From Chthonomonadaceae bacterium (GTDB lineage: Bacteria > Armatimonadota > Chthonomonadetes > Chthonomonadales > Chthonomonadaceae), in assembly GCA_014377395.1 (NCBI GenBank), contig JACMPS010000289.1:1-9714 (forward strand): DNA of 9,714 nt, written 5' to 3'. The notes beneath the pieces are model-generated. The model was not told where the DNA came from and ran no database searches. It saw only the letters and a list, made by a program, of their open reading frames with translations. Numbering within the stretch: the stretch's first letter is position 1; the number at the start of each line of letters is the position of its first letter. The position numbers and the translations under genes are program-made. Positions 1 to 5,043 of the stretch are shown piece by piece.

Positions 1-31
1 ATGTTGTACAAACTCCTCCATGAAGTGGTTA

Positions 32-60
32 GGCGGCTTCCTGCCGCCAATTTTGTGATT
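32..60 (+). terminator. Possible rho-independent terminator
   Basis: A perfect 6-bp GC stem (GGCGGC at 32-37, GCCGCC at 43-48) with a TTCCT loop is followed on the plus strand by AATTTTGTGATTT. That could terminate a plus-strand gene lying left of the window. The stem is short and the T-tract is interrupted, so the call is tentative. Confidence 0.35.
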
Positions 61-271
61 TCTTGCGTCCGTTTCCGGTCACAAACAAGGTATTCCACAC
101 GCCCTCGCAGATTTCACATCATTTTCTTTACCGGCTCGTATATTTTTCGTTTTATTTTCAGGAGGGAAAATATTGAGGGGTGAAAAGGAGGCAGGAAGAC
201 CCTATGGCACTTACCTTGCTTCCTTAAAAAGGTAGTTTAGAAGCATGGCGATTTGTTTTCCAGGGCAATGA

Positions 272-298
272 CGAAAAGCCCCCGAACAAATTCGGGGG
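272..298 (-). terminator. Hairpin, possible terminator of the lipoprotein gene
   Basis: CCCCCGAA (279-286) pairs perfectly with TTCGGGGG (291-298) around a CAAA loop. Read on the minus strand the stem runs into CTTTTCGT, a short U-rich stretch. It lies about 235 nt after the stop codon of the minus-strand lipoprotein gene, so it could end that transcript. It could equally be one of the dispersed GC-rich hairpins of this genome. Confidence 0.4.
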
Positions 299-322
299 AT
301 AAGAGAGGTCGCATTGAGCCGT

Positions 323-352
323 GTAGGGGCGTCGCTTGCCACGCCCGTTTGT
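323..352 (+). repeat. Dispersed GC-rich repeat, copy 1
   Basis: This 30-nt element matches the reverse complement of 2581-2610 at 26 of 30 positions. The first 14 and last 12 bases are identical and only a 4-nt core differs (TGCC here, CTAT in the other copy). Each copy contains GGGCGT and ACGCCC arms (here 327-332 and 341-346), a small imperfect hairpin with an 8-nt loop. It resembles the short palindromic spacer repeats common in some cyanobacterial and Armatimonadota genomes. Confidence 0.7.
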
Positions 353-359
353 AGACGCC

Positions 360-374
360 GCCACGCCCATTTGT
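360..374 (+). repeat. Partial tandem copy of the dispersed repeat end
   Basis: The sequence GCCACGCCCATTTGT repeats 338-352 with one mismatch, 22 nt downstream. It appears to be a duplicated right end of the neighbouring 30-nt element. Confidence 0.55.
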
Positions 375-533
375 GGTTGGATGTCTCTACTCAGCAGTTC
401 CCTTTTGTCGGTCTAGTGCTCTACCAAGGTAGTCTCTTTGGGTGAGAACGCTACTTGTTGCGCCCCGTAATGAGGAGGGTTCAGAGAGCGGAACCCCTAC
501 GAATAGATCACAACGTGTTACTTTGACGGAGTA

Positions 534-1076
534 CTAGCGGGTTAGCGTGACTTCAATTGGTGGGGCGAAGAGATTTGCTTCGCGCTGTGCTTCATTGGAA
601 CTTCCCTCGGAGATTGTTCCCGGGTTCATCCAGGTTTTGATGCTGTAGGTTCCTGCGGAAACAAGGCTACCGTCTTGAGCCTTCTGATCCCAGTTGACGA
701 TGAGCGCAATCATTCCGCTGGGCAGGACAGAGAAGGGGCGAACCACTCCACCACAACCGCCAATTGTCCCTGAATAGAGCCATTTCGTCCCCGAATTGTC
801 CGTAATACGCGCATCACTATCGTTGCAGTCGGCGTAAGTGCCGGAAACGAGGGTCGTTCCTGTATTTTTGATTTTGAGGGTGACGGGAACAATCTCTCCT
901 TTCGCGAAACTCCGTTTCGTCGTGGTAGCATTACCTCGACCCGACGATTGGCGCGTGCCGCCAATCGTCGGGTCGAGCGGAGCGATGCCATTATCCCCGC
1001 CCCCGCATCCTGCGGAAAGCAGAAAAGCAAGCGGGAGAGATCGAACGACACGGTTTCGGTGCAAAAGTCCGGACAT
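534..1076 (-). CDS. Putative lipoprotein with a BsuPI-like beta domain
   Basis: The 180-aa product starts with a type II signal peptide: two arginines near residues 9-12, a hydrophobic stretch LPLAFLL (14-20) and the lipobox LSAGC, so Cys24 should be lipidated and the protein membrane-anchored. A Gly/Ser/Thr-rich linker follows. From about residue 55 the pattern is beta-rich: FAKGEIVPVTLKIKNTG, then a D-x-x-G turn near 93-96, then PSGMIALIVNWD and AGTYSIKTWM. This resembles the intracellular proteinase inhibitor family BsuPI, a small beta-sandwich often found in exported bacterial proteins. Cys84 and Cys108 could form a disulfide. The frame extends 14 codons upstream to 1118, but the likely promoter overlaps that ATG, so I chose the internal ATG at 1076. 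No strong Shine-Dalgarno precedes it. The gene is divergent from the PEP-CTERM gene. Substrate and role are unknown. Confidence 0.75.
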   Translation of the reverse strand: MSGLLHRNRVVRSLPLAFLLSAGCGGGDNGIAPLDPTIGGTRQSSGRGNATTTKRSFAKGEIVPVTLKIKNTGTTLVSGTYADCNDSDARITDNSGTKWLYSGTIGGCGGVVRPFSVLPSGMIALIVNWDQKAQDGSLVSAGTYSIKTWMNPGTISEGSSNEAQREANLFAPPIEVTLTR

Positions 1077-1117
1077 GGTTTTTTTCTGTCTGTGTGGGGG
1101 AAAGGGGTTAGGGAGCA

Positions 1118-1230
1118 TGATACTATAGCATTTGCACAGGAATAGGTAGCACCACAGTAAGTGGTGATTTGATCTCGAAGGCTTGATCTCATTTCACCGG
1201 TTAATGCGGTGCTACCCAGGAATAGTATCA
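1118..1230. repeat. Nested inverted repeats in the divergent spacer
   Basis: Outer 9-bp arms TGATACTAT (1118-1126) and ATAGTATCA (1222-1230) enclose inner 9-bp arms GGTAGCACC (1145-1153) and GGTGCTACC (1208-1216). A direct repeat CAGGAATAG occurs at 1137-1145 and 1217-1225, and TTGATCTC occurs twice inside (1167-1174 and 1181-1188). The whole is about 113 bp and sits between the divergent genes. It could be a small non-coding mobile remnant or a regulatory fold. No target-site duplication is obvious. Confidence 0.5.
1122..1130 (-). promoter_or_regulatory. Probable extended -10 promoter for the lipoprotein gene
   Basis: On the minus strand the sequence reads TGC-TATAGT, an extended -10 element of the sigma-70 type. 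No -35 box is evident 17 nt upstream (GCTACC there). Transcription would begin around 1114-1117, inside or at the upstream ATG of 1118, which is why the ATG at 1076 is preferred as the start. Confidence 0.45.
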
Positions 1231-1459
1231 AGAGCGATTATTGGTTTTTTATTTCAGTGGAAAGTTTTTATGTTTGTTCAGGATAATGAGAGGAATTTTT
1301 GGAAACTCCTGAAAACACCTAATTATGCTGTTAATTCTCTAAGCACACGAACAATCCACTGTGCAGAGGTGTCTGAAAGAGGAACAACGTGGTAAGATAA
1401 GAAATAGTTGGTCTAATGCCAACATAACCTACATTCAGCGATTAGAGTCAGAAACTAAG
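1231..1459 (+). other. Upstream region of the PEP-CTERM gene
   Basis: This AT-rich leader holds no gene I can support. GATAAT at 1282-1287 is a weak -10 candidate without a matching -35 box. A 5-bp stem GTTGG/CCAAC lies at 1407-1423, about 40 nt before the start codon. The promoter of the downstream gene cannot be placed with confidence. Confidence 0.35.
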
Positions 1460-2395
1460 ATGAAAATGCAGACCGCTCGTAACATCGCTTTCTTTTTTGT
1501 GCCGTTGCTTGTGGCTTTTCCTGCGTCGGCGCACGTTATGCCTTCAGGTGCTTTCCTCAAGCACCCGGTTTTCAGTGTCTCCGGCTTGCGCCACGAACTC
1601 GGTGATGCCTCTACCCTCGCCCTTTACGAAAAGGCGTTCGGGACTACAAAAGCCGATCTACGGCAGCAATTCGGGAAACTTCACCTCACCTTGCTTCGCC
1701 GGGATACGGTCATGCGCGTTTATTACCGAAGCAAAGATTCGCATTGGGGCTACCGTACCCGTCGTGTTCGCCGGGGATCCCGGATTTTCGTGGATAGAAA
1801 CGGTGAACCGGTGCTGATTCGCGTTTGTGGAAATCCCGTGAAAACACGAGTTGCAGGCGAAGAAGTCATTAACACCCCGATTCCTGACTTCTCTCCCGAA
1901 GAGCCAATGGGTTCCGTGATACCGAGTTCGCCTCTGCAACTGGGAGAAAACCGGATGTCCTCGCCTTCTCTCACCGATGCCGACTTGCTGACCCTCCCGG
2001 AAGTTGCGGAAGCCGTGCCTTCCACACCGGAAATTAGTCCGGCGAATCCTCTCTCCTCACCGCTCGGTTCACCGGAACCTTCCGTCAATTTCGCCTCTCC
2101 CGGCATCATGGGTGGCTCCCCCGGCTTTTCCCTGACGCGCCTTGGAAGACTACCGCTGTGGATCGCCGCGTTCGGTCTTCCCTCCCTGCTGGCAAGTCGT
2201 GGTACTGGATTGGGCGCACCCGGTGGAATTCCAATCACTCCGACGACTCCGGTCTTGCCGATCACGCCGTCTCCGGGAACAGGGTCAACAGGCGGCACAA
2301 CGATCATTCCCGCTGCAATCCCCGAACCGGGAACGCTGACCCTGATTCTGGCTTTGACGCTCTCCGCCGGATTTCTTCTCCGAAAACGCAGATAA
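1460..2395 (+). CDS. PEP-CTERM sorting domain exported protein
   Basis: The 311-aa product has an N-terminal Sec signal peptide (hydrophobic FFFVPLLVAF at 11-20, likely cleavage after PASA at about 24). Residues 50-135 are charged and include the phrase VDRNGEPVLIRVCGNP, the sort of short conserved tail seen before the low-complexity part of many PEP-CTERM proteins. Residues 138-285 are rich in Pro, Ser, Gly and Thr, a likely extended wall or stalk region. The C-terminus is a textbook PEP-CTERM: IPEPG (Pro-Glu-Pro at 288-290), a hydrophobic helix TLTLILALTLSAGFLL and the basic end RKRR. In the known family, exosortase recognises this tag and the protein goes to the cell surface or exopolysaccharide. 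I chose ATG 1460 because it gives a normal signal peptide; the frame stays open back to 1361. ATG 1466 is also possible. The Shine-Dalgarno is weak. The specific function is unknown. Confidence 0.85.
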   Translation: MKMQTARNIAFFFVPLLVAFPASAHVMPSGAFLKHPVFSVSGLRHELGDASTLALYEKAFGTTKADLRQQFGKLHLTLLRRDTVMRVYYRSKDSHWGYRTRRVRRGSRIFVDRNGEPVLIRVCGNPVKTRVAGEEVINTPIPDFSPEEPMGSVIPSSPLQLGENRMSSPSLTDADLLTLPEVAEAVPSTPEISPANPLSSPLGSPEPSVNFASPGIMGGSPGFSLTRLGRLPLWIAAFGLPSLLASRGTGLGAPGGIPITPTTPVLPITPSPGTGSTGGTTIIPAAIPEPGTLTLILALTLSAGFLLRKRR

Positions 2396-2432
2396 AAATC
2401 GGGATCGAGAATTTTGTTCTCGATCCCGATTT
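2396..2432 (+). terminator. Strong terminator hairpin after the PEP-CTERM gene
   Basis: A perfect 16-bp stem (2396-2411 with 2417-2432) around a TTTTG loop begins on the base after the TAA stop. The stem has a GC-rich middle and A/T ends, so the 3' arm finishes in ATTT followed by CCTT. It is a good intrinsic terminator and may work in both directions. Confidence 0.8.
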
Positions 2433-2541
2433 CCTTGACTGACCCTGAGCGACGGTTAAAGGGAACAGGCATTGCCTCCCTCCCCTTATGCACTTATCTT
2501 GTCTCTCAGCGAAAAGGCTTTTAAGAGCATTGAGAGGAAGC

Positions 2542-2561
2542 CCGGGGAATCAATTCCCCGG
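2542..2561. repeat. Palindromic hairpin repeat
   Basis: CCGGGGAAT (2542-2550) pairs perfectly with ATTCCCCGG (2553-2561) across a CA loop. It sits 19 nt before the 30-nt dispersed repeat and has the look of a small palindromic spacer element rather than a terminator, since no T-tract follows on either strand. Confidence 0.65.
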
Positions 2562-2580
2562 CTACTGAGGTGCCCCAATC

Positions 2581-2610
2581 ACAAACGGGCGTATAGAGCG
2601 ACGCCCCTAC
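2581..2610 (-). repeat. Dispersed GC-rich repeat, copy 2 (inverted)
   Basis: The reverse complement matches 323-352 at 26 of 30 bases, with only the 4-nt core different. GGGCGT (2587-2592) and ACGCCC (2601-2606) form the hairpin arms. The two copies lie in opposite orientation on either side of the lipoprotein and PEP-CTERM genes. Confidence 0.7.
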
Positions 2611-2716
2611 TCGGTTCGCAGGACTTCTATCCGCGTAGGCTCAACGCAAAAGCAAGGGCTACAATCTATTTTCAACATACTTCTAGAGATTGTAGTTAAT
2701 TTCAACCCCCTCCTGA

Positions 2717-2740
2717 CCTCCCCCTTTCGTAAGGGGGAGG
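2717..2740. repeat. GC-rich palindromic repeat
   Basis: CCTCCCCCTT (2717-2726) pairs perfectly with AAGGGGGAGG (2731-2740) around a TCGT loop, preceded by AACCCCCTCCTGA. This form, an ACCCCCTCC lead followed by a CCTCCCCCTT/AAGGGGGAGG hairpin, is a widespread spacer repeat in several bacterial phyla. It lies about 80 nt beyond the YjfB-like stop codon and might help end that transcript, but no U-tract follows on the minus strand. Confidence 0.6.
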
Positions 2741-2821
2741 AAAAGGATCCAGACGCTTACTTTTCCTGAGCGTAGGGAGAAACAAAAGCAATAGTTTCTT
2801 CCGCCACACTCGTAGGAGTTT

Positions 2822-2986
2822 CTAAGCCTTCACATCCAGCAATCCCTGCGGGGGAAGCATCTGCGTGACAAACTCTTTCTCCGCCTGCATTGACTTTTTG
2901 AGCAATTTAACCCCGACTTCCGGGTTCTCACTCACTGCCCCTAAAGCCGCCGCCGTCCCTGACGACATCGCCGATCCGATTTCCAT
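2822..2986 (-). CDS. YjfB-like small putative motility protein (54 aa)
   Basis: This short frame encodes 54 residues beginning MEIGSAMSSG and ending GLLDVKA. The middle, GVKLLKKSMQAEKEFVTQML, is a predicted amphipathic helix, and the end PPQGLLDVKA resembles the C-terminus of the YjfB family of small putative motility proteins (B. subtilis YjfB and relatives: Ala/Ser-rich start, one helix with LLKK and a Gln or Glu-rich stretch, short beta end). Translation signals are good: GGAGG stands 9 nt before the ATG. It is the last gene of the minus-strand motility block, 73 nt after cheX, which supports a motility role. The molecular function of the family is not established. Family assignment is from pattern memory and needs a profile search; that it is a real gene is more certain. 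Confidence 0.72.
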   Translation of the reverse strand: MEIGSAMSSGTAAALGAVSENPEVGVKLLKKSMQAEKEFVTQMLPPQGLLDVKA

Positions 2987-3059
2987 GTCTTTTTTCCTCC
3001 GTGTTTGATTTCATTCCGGCTTCGATCTCACCTTGATCTTATTTCGGTCTTGCTTCGCT

Positions 3060-3533
3060 CTATCCCCCGAAGCAACGCTCTTTCAGGCACACCGTTAGTT
3101 CGATTTCACCAATCGGCAACCGAATGGGTACCACCAGCGAGGGGATTGCCAGCGTGGTAATTTTTACGTTCGAGCCGCGCACAATCGAGGGGGGCGTGAT
3201 GTCGCACTGATACCCCTGAATTGACAGCAGACTGCTGGCATTTCCCGTGATCATATTGCCTAACTCGCCAATCGCGCTTGCCGCGAGTTGATCGAAGGTA
3301 CGTACCGGCTGACCCAACATCATTGAGGCGATTTTGTCCGCCGTAATCAGGCTCATTCCGTAGATCACCTGACCTTCGACCTGTCCGGTGACACCCATCA
3401 AAACATTACACTGTTGCGTCGTGAACACGGTGGGGCGCATAGCGAGTTCGCCTTTGGTGGGACAAATGCCCAGGACGCTCTCGATCACACGAAACGTAGC
3501 GCTCACGAACGGGTTGATATATTCGACTTTCAT
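3060..3533 (-). CDS. cheX: CheX, CheY-P phosphatase
   Basis: The 157-aa protein is the usual CheX size. It opens with MKVEYINPFVSATFRVIESVLG, which matches the family start, and carries the phosphatase helix AIGELGNMITGNAS, whose Glu90 and Asn93 correspond to the catalytic E-x-x-N pair. CheX proteins act as dimers that dephosphorylate CheY-P in the cytoplasm and so terminate the signal to the flagellar motor. The frame stays open for 53 more codons upstream, overlapping cheY, but that extension resembles nothing; the ATG at 3533 is chosen on homology, although its Shine-Dalgarno (GTGAG) is weak. The gene follows cheY by 67 nt on the same strand and is followed by the YjfB-like gene, so the three are probably cotranscribed. 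CheC, a related phosphatase, lies in the upstream operon. Confidence 0.92.
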   Translation of the reverse strand: MKVEYINPFVSATFRVIESVLGICPTKGELAMRPTVFTTQQCNVLMGVTGQVEGQVIYGMSLITADKIASMMLGQPVRTFDQLAASAIGELGNMITGNASSLLSIQGYQCDITPPSIVRGSNVKITTLAIPSLVVPIRLPIGEIELTVCLKERCFGG

Positions 3534-3600
3534 CAGGCTCACGTTTTCTTTCTTATCGGGACTACCGAAGTGTCGCGCCATTTGCAGAGGCGCGTCTCGA

Positions 3601-3963
3601 TCAACCGATGAGTTTCTGAACCGCCTCAATGACCTTGTCGGGTTGAAAAGGCTTGACGATGAAATCTTTGGCACCCGCCGCAACCGCCTCAATCACCATT
3701 TGTTTTTGTCCCATTGCACTACACATCACAATGTTTGCGTTGGGGTCAAGTTCCTTGATGGCTTTTACCGCCGAAATGCCGTCCATTTCGGGCATCGTAA
3801 TATCCATTGTAACCAGATCGGGGCGCGTTTTCTGGTAGAGTTCGACGGACTCTCTTCCGTTGGCGGCTTCCCCGACAATTTCATAACCGTTTTTCGTCAG
3901 GATATTTTTCAGGGTAACGCGCATGAACATCGCATCATCCGTAATTAAAACTCGTTTTCCCAT
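3601..3963 (-). CDS. cheY: CheY, chemotaxis response regulator
   Basis: A single-domain receiver of 120 aa. The acidic pocket is Asp9-Asp10, the phosphorylated residue is Asp54 in VTMDITMPEMDG, the switch hydroxyl is Ser82 in MCSAMGQ, and Lys104 lies in VKPF. The start MGKRVLITDDAMFMR and the phrase DITMPEMDG are typical of the Firmicutes/Thermotoga type of CheY. CheA, not in this window, would phosphorylate it; CheY-P binds the flagellar switch. A GGAGG sits 17 nt before the ATG, and AGG about 9 nt before it is the more likely ribosome site. The gene follows cheR after 183 nt, and that gap holds a sigma-28-like promoter, so cheY can head its own transcript with cheX and the YjfB-like gene. 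Confidence 0.95.
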   Translation of the reverse strand: MGKRVLITDDAMFMRVTLKNILTKNGYEIVGEAANGRESVELYQKTRPDLVTMDITMPEMDGISAVKAIKELDPNANIVMCSAMGQKQMVIEAVAAGAKDFIVKPFQPDKVIEAVQKLIG

Positions 3964-4097
3964 GTCTGTAGCCTATCTTGCCTCCAGCGGCTTCTGCGCG
4001 TTGGAAAAAATTCCCCCGGCACGAGTTTCCGCAAAGTTAATGTTTCCCGCGACAGGAGAGCGAAGGTCGGAGGAGTGTCTCTGTAAACTTGCCTTGA

Positions 4098-4124
4098 TTA
4101 TCGGTCTAAAGGCGAAAACCTTTA
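4098..4124 (-). promoter_or_regulatory. Sigma-28 (FliA/SigD) type promoter upstream of cheY
   Basis: On the minus strand TAAA (4124-4121), a 15-nt spacer, then ACCGATAA (4105-4098) matches the flagellar sigma consensus TAAA-N15-GCCGATAA at 11 of 12 defined bases. Transcription would start near 4090, leaving a leader of about 125 nt before cheY. The -35 side is embedded in a palindrome, CTAAAGG (4119-4125) with CCTTTAG (4106-4112). The match is seen directly; activity is inferred. Confidence 0.75.
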
Positions 4125-4146
4125 GGGACGGCGCAGATCATTTCTC

Positions 4147-5043
4147 CTACCTTTCGTCCCTTGTCTCTCCTCTGAGTGGCTTGCGGTAAAAGAAGGGCAG
4201 GGGCATCTCGAATCCCATGCGTCCGTAATGAAAAATACGCTCGGTTCCCCCTACAAAAAGGTAGCCACCGGGAGCCAGTGCGTCGAAAAATCGCCTGTAA
4301 AGACGCTCTTTTGCCTCCTCTGTAAAGTAGATGACCACGTTCCGGCAACAGATCAGGTCGTAATCGCTCTCGAACTCGTCGGCGAGTAAATTCTGACATC
4401 GAAACTGCACTCTCTCTCGAAACCGGGGCTTGATCTCATACAGCGGCGAGGCATCATAACGGAAAGATGGAGACGGAGAATTGACCAGGGAAAAGTAGGG
4501 TTCGCTCTTCTCATCGCCAATGGAGGCGATTTCGTTCTTCGTGAACCGTCCCTCCCTTGCTCGCTTGAGGATGTTTTGATCGAGGTCGGTGGCATAGAGC
4601 GTGTGGGTTTGATTTGGCTTTAGCAGATCGAGCAAAATCATCAGGCTGTAGGGTTCAGCGCCGTTGGAACAGCCCGCGCTCCATAATTTCAGCGAGAGAC
4701 GGTGTTGCAAGAGAGAGGGCAAAATTTGCTCCTGCAATTCTTTCCATTTGTCCGCGTTCCGAAAAAGTTCCGAAACATTGATCGTCATTCGATCCAGCAA
4801 AACTTGCAGTTCCGCCGGGTCACGTTCCAATTGTTTGCCGTACTCGCGAAAGGTGACGCACCCGGCACGCTCCACCAGATTATACAGACGACGAAGCATC
4901 TGCGCCTCTTTGTAAAGACGCAGATCAATGCCTGTTTTCAGAAAGACTTGCTCGGCAAAATCAGAGTAATCCGCTCTGAGTTGCGGGGTGATTACGGGTG
5001 AAGAAGCCGCGCTATAGGAGGGATTGGAAAAGAGAGTTTCCAT
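4147..5043 (-). CDS. cheR: CheR, chemoreceptor glutamate methyltransferase
   Basis: The 298-aa protein has the two-domain layout of CheR. The N-terminal helical domain spans about residues 20-95 and ends in TINVSELFRN, the T-x-x-x-x-x-F-R signature. The SAM-dependent methyltransferase domain follows: LKLWSAGCSNGAEPYS (118-133) is the SAM-binding motif I, YATDLDQNIL (150-159) holds the acidic residue that contacts the ribose, and YDLICCRNVVIYF (228-240) is the conserved CRN-x-x-I-Y-F motif. CheR methylates glutamates on receptor signalling helices, opposing CheB. The ATG lies inside the end of cheB (32-nt overlap), with GGAG about 7 nt before it, so translational coupling is likely. The first 20 residues are Ser/Pro-rich and of no obvious function. 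Confidence 0.95.
   Translation of the reverse strand: METLFSNPSYSAASSPVITPQLRADYSDFAEQVFLKTGIDLRLYKEAQMLRRLYNLVERAGCVTFREYGKQLERDPAELQVLLDRMTINVSELFRNADKWKELQEQILPSLLQHRLSLKLWSAGCSNGAEPYSLMILLDLLKPNQTHTLYATDLDQNILKRAREGRFTKNEIASIGDEKSEPYFSLVNSPSPSFRYDASPLYEIKPRFRERVQFRCQNLLADEFESDYDLICCRNVVIYFTEEAKERLYRRFFDALAPGGYLFVGGTERIFHYGRMGFEMPLPFFYRKPLRGETRDER

Larger units (their letters stand above)
1..533. other. Intergenic region with hairpins and dispersed repeats, no convincing gene
   Basis: I see no gene here. An open frame covers positions 1-183 on the plus strand, but its product is rich in arginine and phenylalanine, resembles no family I know, and contains a terminator-like hairpin at 32-48. 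The stretch holds that hairpin, a second hairpin at 279-298, a GC-rich dispersed repeat at 323-352 with a partial copy at 360-374, and a weak stem at 477-482/491-496. These are typical of spacer DNA in genomes that carry many small repeats. Confidence 0.6.
2433..2821. other. Repeat-rich spacer between the PEP-CTERM gene and the chemotaxis block
   Basis: Nearly 390 bases carry no gene I can support. A 75-codon plus-strand frame at 2472-2699 runs through the palindromic repeats and resembles no family. The spacer contains a hairpin at 2542-2561, the second copy of the 30-nt dispersed repeat at 2581-2610 and a hairpin at 2717-2740. These units sit close together like a cluster of degenerate spacer repeats. 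Confidence 0.6.

Noticed and set aside
1..183. Open plus-strand frame of 60 codons at the left edge
   Set aside because: The product is Arg/Phe-rich with no family resemblance, no ribosome site is visible, and a terminator-like hairpin lies inside it.
195..215. AAGACCCTATGG resembles a conserved 23S rRNA segment
   Set aside because: Only about 12 bases match and the flanks do not follow rRNA, so it is chance.
380..432. tRNA-like segment on the minus strand (GGTAGAGCAC resembles a D arm)
   Set aside because: There is no matching acceptor stem, anticodon arm or TTCGA T loop, so it is a chance resemblance.
1750..2493. Long minus-strand frame of 247 codons opposite the PEP-CTERM gene
   Set aside because: It is a shadow of the Pro/Ser/Gly-rich coding strand; the plus-strand frame has a signal peptide and a PEP-CTERM end.
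3534..3692. N-terminal extension of cheX by 53 codons
   Set aside because: The extension overlaps cheY, is basic and unlike any CheX, and the family start matches the ATG at 3533.
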